DNA of 44,128 nt from Rikenellaceae bacterium (GCA_015059925.1 SUZL01000014.1:7695-51822); one strand, 5' to 3'. Counted from the first letter of the stretch, positions 8,002 to 17,170 are shown. Program-made: numbers and translations. Notes: a model not told the origin generated them from the sequence alone.

Positions 8002-9156
8002 TTACTTCAACTTAAGAAACTCCGCTGCCAGCGCACGCGACTCTTCGTTCGAGGCCTCATAATCGGCCAACGTAGGCCGCTGCACAAACTTCGCCTTCAG
8101 TAGGGCATACTCTATCGAGGCCGTAATATCGGTAAAACGACACTTTCCACCGAGGAATGCCGCCACGGCCACCTCGTTCGCTCCATTCATCACACACGCA
8201 GCCGTACCCCCTCTACGCATACAGTCGTAGGCTATATCCAGCGCGGGATACTTCACCCTATCGGGCTCGGCAAATGTAAGGGTTGGATTGGCCACAAAAT
8301 CGAATCGCTCGCTCGCCAATCGTGCACGATTGGGGAACAGAAGCGCATAACTGATCGGGATATGCATATCGGGCGTTCCGAGCTGCGCCTTGATAGCGCC
8401 ATCCTCAAACTCCACCATCGAGTGTACGATCGACTGCGGGTGAATCAGCACCGATATACGCTCGGCCTCGATGCCGAACAACCAATGTGCCTCGATCACC
8501 TCGAAACCCTTATTCACGAGTGTCGCCGAGTCGATGGTAATCTTCGCCCCCATCGACCACTGCGGGTGCCGCAGCGCCTGCTCGGGCGTTACATCGCGCA
8601 ACTGCTCAATGGGCACATCGCGCAGCGCACCGCCGCTGCAAGTTACGATCAGTCGGCTGATGGGCGATCGCTCACCCACAAGACACTGAAAAATTGCCGA
8701 ATGCTCCGAGTCGATCGGCAAAATGGGCACACCCTTCTCGGCCGCCATCCGCATCACCAGATCGCCACCCACAACGAGCGTCTCCTTGTTGGCCAGCGCA
8801 ATCTTCTTTCCCGCCTCAATGGCCGCAATGGTCGGATGCAGGCCCGCATAGCCCACAAGCGCATTTACAACCACATCGACGGTCGAGCTACGCACCACCT
8901 CGCTGACGGCCGCATCTCCCGTAAATACCTTTATGGGATAATCCTTCAGAGCCTCACGCAACGGCTCATACTTGCTCTCGTCGGCGATGACCACCGTATC
9001 GGCGTCAAACTCAATGGCCTGACGCGCCAAGAGTTCCCAATTTCGTCCCGCTACGAGCGATGTTATTTCAAACAGTTCTTGATTCTGCCTCACGATGTCG
9101 AGCGTCTGCACTCCGATCGAGCCGGTAGAACCAAGAATTGACAGTCGTTGTTTCAT
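8002..9156 (-). CDS. dxr: 1-deoxy-D-xylulose 5-phosphate reductoisomerase
   Basis: A 384-residue enzyme of the MEP isoprenoid pathway, converting DXP to MEP with NADPH. The N-terminal nucleotide-binding motif LGSTGSIGVQTLDIV, the active-site segment PIDSEHSAIFQCL with its acidic metal ligands, the SGGALRD segment and the MGAKITIDSATLVNKG block are all clear. Length is normal. It lies between the M23-like gene (14 bp upstream) and rseP (20 bp downstream) in one operon. Confidence 0.96.
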   Translation of the reverse strand: MKQRLSILGSTGSIGVQTLDIVRQNQELFEITSLVAGRNWELLARQAIEFDADTVVIADESKYEPLREALKDYPIKVFTGDAAVSEVVRSSTVDVVVNALVGYAGLHPTIAAIEAGKKIALANKETLVVGGDLVMRMAAEKGVPILPIDSEHSAIFQCLVGERSPISRLIVTCSGGALRDVPIEQLRDVTPEQALRHPQWSMGAKITIDSATLVNKGFEVIEAHWLFGIEAERISVLIHPQSIVHSMVEFEDGAIKAQLGTPDMHIPISYALLFPNRARLASERFDFVANPTLTFAEPDRVKYPALDIAYDCMRRGGTAACVMNGANEVAVAAFLGGKCRFTDITASIEYALLKAKFVQRPTLADYEASNEESRALAAEFLKLK

Positions 9157-9170
9157 CTCAAAAGTCTGGT

Positions 9171-10037
9171 TTAGAATACAATATAAACCTCCGGATCTAC
9201 GGCCCTACCCTCGTTCCACAGCTCCACCTCCACCATCGGATTGGTCCTATCGCCCACCGTCGGCATAGCGTTGTAACCCACCACCTGACGGCTCTTCAGG
9301 TTCTCGCCTTTGGTTACGAGCACCTGCGAGAGGTTGCGATAGATAGACACGAAGCCGTTGAAGTGCTGAATCGTTACCACCGAACCCTTCTCGCCCGATA
9401 GCACATCCACCACCGTACCGTCGTCGATGCTCGTTACGGGGGCATTCGGTGCAGCCTGAATAGCCACCCCGAGCTGATCATCCTCGCGCGAGAAGTGGCG
9501 CGTGATGATACCCTCAACGGGCGACGAGAAGATCAGCGTACCACTACCCTGCTGACGGCTCGCCAGCGTGCGGGCCAACGAATACTCGCCATCGCCCTCC
9601 ATCTGCGCACGCAGCAGCGAGTCGAACTGCGAGGGCGGCACCAATGTCTTATCCAGCGCCGTTGTGTCGTTATCCGAAAGCGGAGTTCGCACCACAGGGG
9701 TACGGCCCTCCATAATCATCGCAATGTTCTCGTTATAGGTGAGCATATCGTTCATCCGTCGCTCCAGCGAGTCGATGCGCATCACGCTCTGCACCAGATC
9801 GTCGTGCGTCTTCTCGGCAGCGGTACGATAGCCGGGGAAAATATCCATCAGCGGGGTGTACGACACCAGCACCAATACCAGCAAAAAGATCACAATAAAG
9901 AATGCCGCCACGCTACCCAACATCGCTGCGGGCGAGATATGCACGTTCCACAACTCCTCACGATGAATCGGGTCGCTCATACTGAAGCGCATCTTGCGGA
10001 ACATATTTTTTGCTACTTTTTGTTTTTTCTCCTCCAT
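9171..10037 (-). CDS. Membrane-anchored LytM/M23-like protein lacking zinc ligands
   Basis: A 288-residue protein with one N-terminal membrane helix (about 43-60), a probable coiled coil (about 75-105) and a C-terminal LytM fold. I chose the ATG at 10037 (MEEKK) because it follows the -7 box at 10060-10067; the longer frame to 10094 would start upstream of the promoter. In the LytM domain the HxGxD ligand motif reads QLGVA (Gln188, Ala192), the YxH position is Asn235, and the HLH motif reads MVE (268-270). It is therefore predicted to be inactive, perhaps a scaffold or activator like EnvC/NlpD. First gene of the dxr-rseP-radA operon. Confidence 0.82.
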   Translation of the reverse strand: MEEKKQKVAKNMFRKMRFSMSDPIHREELWNVHISPAAMLGSVAAFFIVIFLLVLVLVSYTPLMDIFPGYRTAAEKTHDDLVQSVMRIDSLERRMNDMLTYNENIAMIMEGRTPVVRTPLSDNDTTALDKTLVPPSQFDSLLRAQMEGDGEYSLARTLASRQQGSGTLIFSSPVEGIITRHFSREDDQLGVAIQAAPNAPVTSIDDGTVVDVLSGEKGSVVTIQHFNGFVSIYRNLSQVLVTKGENLKSRQVVGYNAMPTVGDRTNPMVEVELWNEGRAVDPEVYIVF

Positions 10038-10059
10038 ATTGCACAAGCCTATAATCGAA

Positions 10060-10067
10060 CAAAGATA
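10060..10067 (-). promoter_or_regulatory. -7 promoter box of the M23-dxr-rseP-radA operon
   Basis: TATCTTTG on the minus strand matches TAnnTTTG and lies 22 bp before the chosen ATG at 10037. No TTTG is found at 19-21 bp upstream; one lies at 12 bp. Confidence 0.55.
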
Positions 10068-10205
10068 ATGAAAAATGGGCAAAACCTCTGCCATTGGGGC
10101 GCTTTTTTTATTGTCTCAACAATAATCTCCGTCGCCACACAATACAAAACGCATAAATGCAGTTCATTATTTCGCAGCGTGGCATATTATCTTACTGATT
10201 TTTGC

Positions 10206-10213
10206 TATATTTG
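10206..10213 (+). promoter_or_regulatory. -7 promoter box of the nucleotidyltransferase-malQ-MFS operon
   Basis: TATATTTG matches TAnnTTTG exactly and would give a 5' leader of about 40 nt. No clear -33 TTTG at the usual distance. Confidence 0.6.
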
Positions 10214-10258
10214 CATAATTGTACTTATTATAAAAACCAACACTAAAACTATAACACA

Positions 10259-11179
10259 ATGGTTAAACCTACACTACTCGTTTTGGCAGCCGGTATGGGC
10301 TCACGCTACGGCGCCTTGAAACAGATGGACGGAGTTGGCCCTAACAATGAGGCTATTATCGACTATTCAATCTACGATGCAATCCGCGCCGGCTTCGGCA
10401 AGGTTGTTTTCGTCATTCGCCACTCTTTCGCCGACGCTTTTACGGCCGTATTCAACGCCGAGCGCTTCGGTGGCAAGATCGAGGTCGAGATCGTATATCA
10501 GGAGTTAGACTATCTTCCCGAGGGCTTCACCGTACCCGAGGGCCGCGAGAAGCCTTGGGGCACCAACCACGCCCTGCTGATGGGCAAGAGCGTTATCAAC
10601 GAGCCTTTTGCCGTAATCAATGCCGACGACTTCTACGGTGCCGACGCCTACCGCGTTATCGGCGAGTACCTGAGCGGACTCTCTGACGAGAAGGGCCACT
10701 ACTGTATGGTCGGCTACGAGGTCAATAAGACTCTCTCTGAGAATGGTACCGTATCGCGTGGCGTATGTTCGATCGACGACGAGGGCTTCCTCTCATCGAT
10801 TGTCGAGCGCACCAAGATCGAGCGCAACGCCGAGGGCCAGATCGTCTTCCACGACTTGGGCGAGGATGAGACTCTGGAGGAGAACACCCCCGTATCGATG
10901 AACCTCTTTGGTTTCACGCCCGACTATTTCGACCACTCGGAGGCCTACTTCCGCGAGTTCTTGGCTGATCCTGCAACGCAGGCAAATCTCAAAGCCGAGT
11001 TCTTCATTCCTCTGATGGTCAATAACCTGATCGGCAATGGCACCGCCAAGCTGAAGGTTCTCTCAACTTCGGCCAACTGGTTCGGCGTAACCTATCAGGC
11101 CGACAAACCCCAGCTTATGGCCAAGATCGAGGAGCTGATCGAGGCTGGCGTATATCCTCGCAACCTTTGGGGCAAATAA
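10259..11179 (+). CDS. Sugar-phosphate nucleotidyltransferase
   Basis: A 306-residue NTP_transferase-fold protein with the N-terminal signature LAAGMGSRYGALKQMDGVGP and the metal-binding INADDFYG segment. It probably couples a sugar 1-phosphate to a nucleotide; UTP-glucose-1-phosphate uridylyltransferase-like activity is a reasonable guess. It is the first gene of an operon with malQ (22 bp downstream) and an MFS transporter. That context suggests it handles glucose 1-phosphate from maltodextrin or glycogen turnover, but substrate and nucleotide cannot be fixed from sequence alone. Confidence 0.82.
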   Translation: MVKPTLLVLAAGMGSRYGALKQMDGVGPNNEAIIDYSIYDAIRAGFGKVVFVIRHSFADAFTAVFNAERFGGKIEVEIVYQELDYLPEGFTVPEGREKPWGTNHALLMGKSVINEPFAVINADDFYGADAYRVIGEYLSGLSDEKGHYCMVGYEVNKTLSENGTVSRGVCSIDDEGFLSSIVERTKIERNAEGQIVFHDLGEDETLEENTPVSMNLFGFTPDYFDHSEAYFREFLADPATQANLKAEFFIPLMVNNLIGNGTAKLKVLSTSANWFGVTYQADKPQLMAKIEELIEAGVYPRNLWGK

Positions 11180-11187
11180 GATTGACC

Positions 11188-11208
11188 TTAAAAAATACCA
11201 AATGAAAC
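11188..11208 (+). repeat. Translation-initiation repeat, copy 1 (malQ)
   Basis: AAAATACCAAATGAAAC spans the malQ start and is repeated exactly over the MFS transporter start at 13871-13887. The upstream A-rich bases also match, with one extra A in this copy. Confidence 0.7.
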
Positions 11209-13856
11209 TCTCTTTCAATATTGAATACCTCACCTCGTGGGGTGAGCAGGTGGGCATTCTTCTGGGCGAAAGCGCCGAGCCCATACTCCTCTCAACCTTC
11301 GATGGTAAGAATTGGGGTTGCAGTGTCGAGCTTGACACGCTGCCCTCAACATATCGCTACATCATCGTGCGCGACGGCAACATCATCCGCACCGAGAGCT
11401 GCCGCACGGCACACTCGCTGCCGAAGTGGAAGGTACGCGATGCCCACTACTTCATCTCCGATAGCTGGCGCGACAAACCCGCCGCATCGCACCTCTTCAG
11501 TTCGGCCTTCTCGGGCGAGGTGAAGCTCTCGACCAAGAGCCACACCACAGCCCCCGCCAACAGCTTCACGCTGCGCGCCCTTTGCCCCTGCCTTAATCTC
11601 AATGGTCAGGTGCTGGCCGTCGTGGGCGAAGTCGTAGGCGGCTGGCAGAGCGAGAATGCAGCAAGGATGGAGCAGATCGCGGAGAATCTCTGGAGCGTAA
11701 CGCTCGATGCGAAGAAGATCCGTTCGGGCGAGTATAAGTTCGTCGCTCTGAACGCCTCAACGGGCGCTATCGACGAGTGGGAGTGCGGCCACAACCGCTA
11801 CCTCTCGGCACACCCGATGCAGAAGGGCGAGCACACCGTTCTTGCCGAGGTCGAGCTCTACTTTCACTCATCATCGCGCAAGATCGCAGGTACAGCTATT
11901 CCCGTTTTCTCTCTCCGCTCGGAGGGTAGTCAGGGCGTTGGCGACTTCGGCGACATTAAGACTATGATCGATTGGGCAACGATGACGGGCCAGCGTGCCG
12001 TTCAGATCCTGCCCATCAACGATACGACCATCACCGGAACGTGGATCGACTCATACCCCTACAACAGCATCTCGATCTACGCCTTCCATCCGATGTATAT
12101 TGACCTGAGGCAGCTACCCGCCCTTAAGGATACGACTGCAATGGAGAAGTTCGAGGCCGAGTGCAAGGCCCTCAATGCCCTGAAGCAGGTCGATTACGAG
12201 GCTGTCAATACCCTCAAGCGCGGTTATCTTCGCAAGGCCTACGCCGAGTCGGGCAAGCAGACGCTCTCGTCGGCTTCGTTCAAGAAGTTCTTCAAGGAGA
12301 ATGCCCATTGGCTGCAGCCCTACGCCGCATTCTCAACCCTGCGCGATAAGTTCGGCACACCCGTCTTCTCGGAGTGGCCCGAGCATAGCACCTACGACAG
12401 CGAGGCCGTAGGCCGCCTGTGCAATCCCCGCTCGAAGAGCTACGCCGACATTGCGTTCTACTACTACATCCAGTACCACCTGCACATCCAGCTCTTGGCC
12501 GCAGGCGAGTACGCCCGCTCGAAGGGTGTCATCTTGAAGGGCGACATCCCCATCGGCATCAGCCGCAACAGCGTCGAGGCGTGGGTTGAGCCCTACTACT
12601 TCAATATGAACGGTCAGGCCGGTGCACCCCCCGATGCCTTCTCCGCTACGGGCCAGAATTGGGGCTTCCCCACCTATAATTGGGACGTTATGGCCGCCGA
12701 CGGCTACGCTTGGTGGCGTCGTCGCTTTGCCAAGATGGCCGAGTACTTCACCGCCTACCGCATCGACCACATCCTCGGCTTCTTCCGCATCTGGGAGATT
12801 CCCGCCCATTCGGTCAATGGTCTTGTGGGACAGTTCTCGCCCGCTATGCCGATGTCGGCCGACGAGATCGCCTCGTTCGGTCTGCACTTCCAGCACGACT
12901 TTATGACTCAGCCCTTCATCAACGAGGATCTGCTCTGGCAGCGCTTCCACGAGAAGGCCGACTGGGTTAAGACAAACTTCCTTCGCCATAGCCACGACGA
13001 TGTCTATGAGCTGAAGGCCAAGTTCAACACCCAGCGCAAGGTCGAGGCCTACCTCAACGAGCATCCTCTGCCCGAGGGCGACGAGTGGATCCGCGAGGGC
13101 CTCTACTCGCTCATCGACAACGTGCTCTTTGTTCCCGACCGCAAGCTTAAAGGTATGTACCACCCCCGCATCAGCGCCCAGAGCGACTACACCTACTCGC
13201 GCCTTAGCGCCCACGAGAAGGCCGCCTTCGACCGCTTGTACGTTCACTACTTCTACGAGCGCCACAACCAGTTCTGGTACGAGGAGGCTATGAAGAAGCT
13301 CCCGCAGCTCACCGAGGCCACCTCGATGCTCGTCTGCGGCGAGGATTTGGGTATGGTTCCCGACTGCGTACCTTGGGCTATGGAGGCAATGCAGATTCTC
13401 AGTCTCGAGATTCAGCGTATGCCCAAGAACCCCGAGCACGCCTTCGGCCACGTCGAGGAGTACCCGTTGCGTTCTGTCTGCACCATCTCCACCCACGATA
13501 TGAGCACGCTTCGCGGCTGGTGGCGTGAGGATCGCGCTGTAACCAACGACTTCTATCGCAACGTCCTCTGCTACAACGATGAGGCCCCCGCCGAGGCGTC
13601 GGGTAAGATCTGCGAGCAGATCGTTCGCCAGCACCTTCAGTCGCCCTCGTTGCTCTGCATCTTGGCGCTTCAGGACTGGTTCTCGATCGACGAGAGCCTG
13701 CGCGTGGAGGATGCCGACTCGGAGCGCATAAACGTGCCCGCCAACCCGCGACACTATTGGCGCTACCGTATGCACCTCACGTTGGAGGAGCTTATGGCAA
13801 AGGATGGCTTTAATTACCAAATTACCGAGATGATCCGCTCATCGCAGCGATCATAA
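11202..13856 (+). CDS. malQ: 4-alpha-glucanotransferase, DPE2-like with N-terminal starch-binding domains
   Basis: An 884-residue GH77 enzyme. The first ~250 residues carry two CBM20-like modules (the second has the GGWQ and GEYKFVAL pattern), as in plant cytosolic DPE2; the GH77 barrel follows from about 260. Catalytic residues are visible: nucleophile Asp522 in YRIDHILGFF, acid/base Glu714 in CGEDLGM, and Asp766 in STHDMS. GH77 enzymes transfer glucan segments between maltodextrins, and DPE2-like ones use maltose with a branched acceptor. No signal peptide, so cytosolic. It lies between a nucleotidyltransferase and a sugar transporter. Confidence 0.93.
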   Translation: MKLSFNIEYLTSWGEQVGILLGESAEPILLSTFDGKNWGCSVELDTLPSTYRYIIVRDGNIIRTESCRTAHSLPKWKVRDAHYFISDSWRDKPAASHLFSSAFSGEVKLSTKSHTTAPANSFTLRALCPCLNLNGQVLAVVGEVVGGWQSENAARMEQIAENLWSVTLDAKKIRSGEYKFVALNASTGAIDEWECGHNRYLSAHPMQKGEHTVLAEVELYFHSSSRKIAGTAIPVFSLRSEGSQGVGDFGDIKTMIDWATMTGQRAVQILPINDTTITGTWIDSYPYNSISIYAFHPMYIDLRQLPALKDTTAMEKFEAECKALNALKQVDYEAVNTLKRGYLRKAYAESGKQTLSSASFKKFFKENAHWLQPYAAFSTLRDKFGTPVFSEWPEHSTYDSEAVGRLCNPRSKSYADIAFYYYIQYHLHIQLLAAGEYARSKGVILKGDIPIGISRNSVEAWVEPYYFNMNGQAGAPPDAFSATGQNWGFPTYNWDVMAADGYAWWRRRFAKMAEYFTAYRIDHILGFFRIWEIPAHSVNGLVGQFSPAMPMSADEIASFGLHFQHDFMTQPFINEDLLWQRFHEKADWVKTNFLRHSHDDVYELKAKFNTQRKVEAYLNEHPLPEGDEWIREGLYSLIDNVLFVPDRKLKGMYHPRISAQSDYTYSRLSAHEKAAFDRLYVHYFYERHNQFWYEEAMKKLPQLTEATSMLVCGEDLGMVPDCVPWAMEAMQILSLEIQRMPKNPEHAFGHVEEYPLRSVCTISTHDMSTLRGWWREDRAVTNDFYRNVLCYNDEAPAEASGKICEQIVRQHLQSPSLLCILALQDWFSIDESLRVEDADSERINVPANPRHYWRYRMHLTLEELMAKDGFNYQITEMIRSSQRS

Positions 13857-13867
13857 ATAGGCAAAGA

Positions 13868-13887
13868 TTAAAAATACCAAATGAAAC
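13868..13887 (+). repeat. Translation-initiation repeat, copy 2 (MFS transporter)
   Basis: Same A-rich initiation sequence as at the malQ start, ending in ATGAAAC. It stands out because the first gene of the operon does not share it. Confidence 0.7.
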
Positions 13888-15248
13888 ATATTCCTAACCA
13901 AAGCTTCTGGAAGCTTTGGAACATCAGTTTTGGCTTTTTCGGCGTGCAGATTGCCTACGCACTGCAGAGCGCTAACATCAGCCGTATCTTCTCGACGTTG
14001 GGCGCCGATCCGCACAACTTGAGTTATTTCTGGATTCTTCCCCCGCTGATGGGTATCATCGTACAGCCCATCATCGGCGCATTGAGCGACAAGACTTGGA
14101 CCCGCTTCGGTCGCCGCATCCCCTACCTCTTCGTGGGTGCTGTGGTTGCCGTGCTTGTAATGTGTATGCTACCCAATGCCGGCAGCTTTGGTATGGCCGT
14201 CTCGACGGCAATGATCTTCGGATTGTTCTCGCTGATGTTCCTCGACACGAGTATCAACGTGGCAATGCAGCCTTTCAAGATGATGGTCGGCGATATGGTA
14301 AACGAGGAGCAGAAGAGCTTGGCCTACTCGATCCAGAGTTTCCTCTGCAACGCAGGCAGTCTTGTCGGCTACATCTTCCCCTTCGTACTCACAGGCATCG
14401 GTATCAGCAACATAGCCCCCGAGGGCGTTGTCCCCGATACGGTTATCTTCTCATTCTACGCAGGTGCTGCAATCCTTATCCTGTGCGTACTCTACACCAC
14501 CGCCAAAGTTAAGGAGTATCCCCCCGAGCTCTATGCCGAGTATCACGGCATCAAGCAGGAGGAGAAGAGCGAGAAGACTAATATGCTCCAGCTGCTCATC
14601 AAGGCCCCCTCGGCATTCTGGACCGTCGGTCTTGTGCAGTTCTTCTGCTGGGCGGCATTTATGTTTATGTGGACCTACACCAACGGCTCTGTCGCGCTCA
14701 ACGCCTTTGATGCACCTACCATCCAGAATACGGTCGATGGCATCACCCGCACCGTTCTGGACACCACCTCGGAGCAGTATAACGCCGCAGGTAACTGGGT
14801 TGGCATCCTCTTCGCCGTTCAGGCCGTAGGCTCTGTACTGTGGGCAGTTGTGATTCCTATGTTCAAGAATAAGAAGCTGATCTACTCGCTCAGCCTCGTT
14901 CTTGGTGGCTTGGGCTTCATCTCAACCTACTTTATGCACGATCCCTACCTGCTCTTCATCAGCTTCCTTCTGATCGGTTGTGCGTGGGCTGCGATGCTGG
15001 CTCTTCCCTTTACGATTCTCACCAACGCCTTGAGCGGTGGCCATATGGGTACCTACTTGGGCCTCTTCAACGGCACTATCTGCCTCCCGCAGATCGTTGC
15101 AGCCGTTCTGGGCGGTCTGATCCTCAAGGGCTTCACCCCCGAGGGCGGCTTGGCTCCCGAGATCAATATGCTGGTTTTGGCGGGCGTGCTGCTTATCATC
15201 GGTGCCGCTTGCGTATTCGTAATCAAGGAGAAGAAGGCCGAGGCCTAA
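13881..15248 (+). CDS. SLC45-type MFS sugar transporter
   Basis: A 455-residue polytopic protein with about 12 hydrophobic helices. The N-terminal segment WNISFGFFGVQIAYALQSAN and the loop GALSDKTWTRFGRRIPY (between helices 2 and 3) mark the SLC45 / maltose-sucrose branch of the major facilitator superfamily. It is the last gene of the malQ operon, 24 bp after malQ, which supports maltose or maltodextrin uptake across the inner membrane; the actual substrate is inferred. A bidirectional terminator follows 23 bp after its stop. Confidence 0.87.
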   Translation: MKHIPNQSFWKLWNISFGFFGVQIAYALQSANISRIFSTLGADPHNLSYFWILPPLMGIIVQPIIGALSDKTWTRFGRRIPYLFVGAVVAVLVMCMLPNAGSFGMAVSTAMIFGLFSLMFLDTSINVAMQPFKMMVGDMVNEEQKSLAYSIQSFLCNAGSLVGYIFPFVLTGIGISNIAPEGVVPDTVIFSFYAGAAILILCVLYTTAKVKEYPPELYAEYHGIKQEEKSEKTNMLQLLIKAPSAFWTVGLVQFFCWAAFMFMWTYTNGSVALNAFDAPTIQNTVDGITRTVLDTTSEQYNAAGNWVGILFAVQAVGSVLWAVVIPMFKNKKLIYSLSLVLGGLGFISTYFMHDPYLLFISFLLIGCAWAAMLALPFTILTNALSGGHMGTYLGLFNGTICLPQIVAAVLGGLILKGFTPEGGLAPEINMLVLAGVLLIIGAACVFVIKEKKAEA

Positions 15249-15271
15249 CCCCCAATAGAGATCAAAAAAAA

Positions 15272-15296
15272 GCCTGTCAGCTCACTACTGACAGGC
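15272..15296. terminator. Bidirectional terminator overlapping the folP stop codon
   Basis: GCCTGTCAG (15272-15280) pairs with CTGACAGGC (15288-15296) around a 7-nt loop, with A/T runs on both sides, serving the convergent MFS and folP genes. The folP stop codon (15285-15287) is in the loop, and its last codons lie in the stem. Confidence 0.85.
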
Positions 15297-16133
15297 TTTT
15301 TTATTCCCCTTGTTAGGCAATTTTTCAAATAGTTGCACAACCTCAACCGCCTCCCTCACGTCGTGGACTCTCAAAATCGTCGCCCCCTGCCGTAGCGCCT
15401 CCCAATTAAGGGCTGTCGTGCCATTCAATGCCTCGGCAGGCGTTATACCCAACATACGATATATCATCGACTTACGCGACAATCCCGCCAATACGGGCAC
15501 ACCCAAATCGCAAATCTCGCTTAACCCCGCCAGCAATTCATAATTCTGCTCAACGTTCTTTGCAAATCCAAATCCGGGATCTATTATCACTCGCTCCACG
15601 CCACGCTCTCGGAGCGTCGCCAACCGCTCAACAAAATAATCCCTCACCTCGGCCACAACCCCCTTAGGATAATCCGTCAGACGCTGCATCGAAAGCGGCT
15701 CGCCGCGCATATGCATCGCAACATACGGCACTCCTGCTCGCGCCACAACGTCAATCATCCTTGCGTCCGCCTCTCCGGCCGATATATCGTTGATTATCAA
15801 CTCTCCAAACTCCTCAATGGCCCGTCTCGCCACCTCCGCTCGGCAGGTATCCACCGACACAGGCACATCGCTCGAGAGCCTTCTCACGGCCTCCACGCCA
15901 CGCCTCACGCGCTGCCACTCCTCTTCCATATCGACCATCTCCGCACCCGGCCTTGACGAAGCGCCGCCTACATCAAATATCGTCGCCCCATCCTCCAGAG
16001 CCTGTGCAACGCGCTCCTCGATCGCATCACCCGACGGCGTTCGGCTCCCCTCGAAGAAGGAGTCGTCGGTTACATTCACAATCGCCATCACCTGCGGCTC
16101 GTGCCGCTCCAATGCCTTAAAGAGATGCTTCAT
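15285..16133 (-). CDS. folP: Dihydropteroate synthase
   Basis: A 282-residue TIM-barrel enzyme of folate synthesis, joining pABA to dihydropterin pyrophosphate; it is the sulfonamide target. Visible blocks are MAIVNVTDDSFFEGSR, VSVDTCRAEVA, DPGFGFAKN, AGLSRKSMIY and the C-terminal RVHDVREA. It overlaps the end of coaE by 17 bp, so the two are translationally linked. The final residues KKACQ are encoded by the terminator stem, beyond the conserved domain. Confidence 0.94.
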   Translation of the reverse strand: MKHLFKALERHEPQVMAIVNVTDDSFFEGSRTPSGDAIEERVAQALEDGATIFDVGGASSRPGAEMVDMEEEWQRVRRGVEAVRRLSSDVPVSVDTCRAEVARRAIEEFGELIINDISAGEADARMIDVVARAGVPYVAMHMRGEPLSMQRLTDYPKGVVAEVRDYFVERLATLRERGVERVIIDPGFGFAKNVEQNYELLAGLSEICDLGVPVLAGLSRKSMIYRMLGITPAEALNGTTALNWEALRQGATILRVHDVREAVEVVQLFEKLPNKGNKKACQ

Positions 16134-16707
16134 AGCAATAGATCTTATGTAGTTGCTCTACATCGCTCTCCAGATAATCCATCCTAAGATTCACAATCGT
16201 GCGTGCAGCCCGTGCGTGCAACTCGTCATCACTCAACTGATGCTCCATACGTCGCCGAACAGCCTCACGATCAACACCATCGCGCTCCACCGTGCGTCGC
16301 AGTCGCTCCTCCATCGGCGCCATCACCGCAAGTGTCGTATCGACCTGAGCATCGAAGCCCGACTCAAATAAAATAGCACTCTCCAACACAACATACGCAC
16401 CACGCTGTGCATCGGTCCAACGACGAAAATCCGCCTTCACGGCAGGATGCACAATCCCGTTCAATCGCTGCAGCTCCGCCTCATCGCCAAACACACGCCC
16501 GGCCAAATATGCCCGATCGAGTCCCTGCTCATTGTAACACTCTGCGCCAAACGCCTCCACAAGCTGCTCGCGCAACTTCGCATCCTCGGCCATCAGCGCC
16601 TTGGCCCTCGCATCAGAATCATAAACGGCGATACCATTCTGCTCGAAGAGTCGGCAAACCGTACTCTTTCCGCTTCCAATACCGCCCGTTATTCCAACTT
16701 TATACAT
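16117..16707 (-). CDS. coaE: Dephospho-CoA kinase
   Basis: A 196-residue P-loop kinase catalysing the last step of coenzyme A synthesis. Walker A GGIGSGKST is at residues 8-16, followed by DSDARAK, and the lid has RLRRTVERDGVDREAVRRRM. Length is normal. It follows the YbbR-like gene by 15 bp and overlaps folP, giving a YbbR-coaE-folP operon; ybbR next to coaE is common in Bacteroidetes. Confidence 0.93.
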   Translation of the reverse strand: MYKVGITGGIGSGKSTVCRLFEQNGIAVYDSDARAKALMAEDAKLREQLVEAFGAECYNEQGLDRAYLAGRVFGDEAELQRLNGIVHPAVKADFRRWTDAQRGAYVVLESAILFESGFDAQVDTTLAVMAPMEERLRRTVERDGVDREAVRRRMEHQLSDDELHARAARTIVNLRMDYLESDVEQLHKIYCYEASL

Positions 16708-16722
16708 AATCCTTTCTCTTTT

Positions 16723-17163
16723 TTATTTCTCCTCTTCGCCCTTCAACCTGAGCGGCGGCACATCACCCACCGACACCACTTTTATATCGCTGAATCGCAC
16801 CGATATAGCACTCTGCATCGACTGCGGATCGATGATATACATATTCGTCATCGCCCCATCTGCCCCCTCCTCGGGATCGCTCGTGAAGGTGTACTTCAAA
16901 TCCGACAACGGAATCCGTATCTCCTTATGCATATAGACTCTATATCCAAACAGATTCGTACCCTTGCCCTCGATCACACACGGCACACGCAGTAGTTCGC
17001 CATCAACGTTCACCAGCACCGAGTAGTCGGTCGTATAGGTATATTGCAGTTTGAGAATATACCACAGAATAAACGACGCGCAGAAGAGTATCACGAAGGC
17101 CGACGACACCGCCCCGCGAAACCATTGCCACGCCGATTTGAGTATCTCCAGAAACTTTCTCAT
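16723..17163 (-). CDS. Short YbbR-like membrane protein
   Basis: A 146-residue protein with an N-terminal membrane helix (about 18-38) followed by one beta-rich extracytoplasmic segment. Its place directly before coaE and after secDF matches the YbbR-like gene of Bacteroidetes, but it is much shorter than usual YbbR proteins, with at most one domain. The assignment rests partly on gene order. A TAnnTTTG box sits only 7 bp before the ATG, behind the secDF terminator, so it probably has its own near-leaderless transcript. Confidence 0.65.
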   Translation of the reverse strand: MRKFLEILKSAWQWFRGAVSSAFVILFCASFILWYILKLQYTYTTDYSVLVNVDGELLRVPCVIEGKGTNLFGYRVYMHKEIRIPLSDLKYTFTSDPEEGADGAMTNMYIIDPQSMQSAISVRFSDIKVVSVGDVPPLRLKGEEEK

Positions 17164-17170
17164 AGTAATG

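Noticed and set aside
12333..13820. 495-codon open frame antisense to malQ
   Set aside because: It lies wholly inside a clear GH77 gene and reflects GC-rich third positions; no promoter or recognisable domain.
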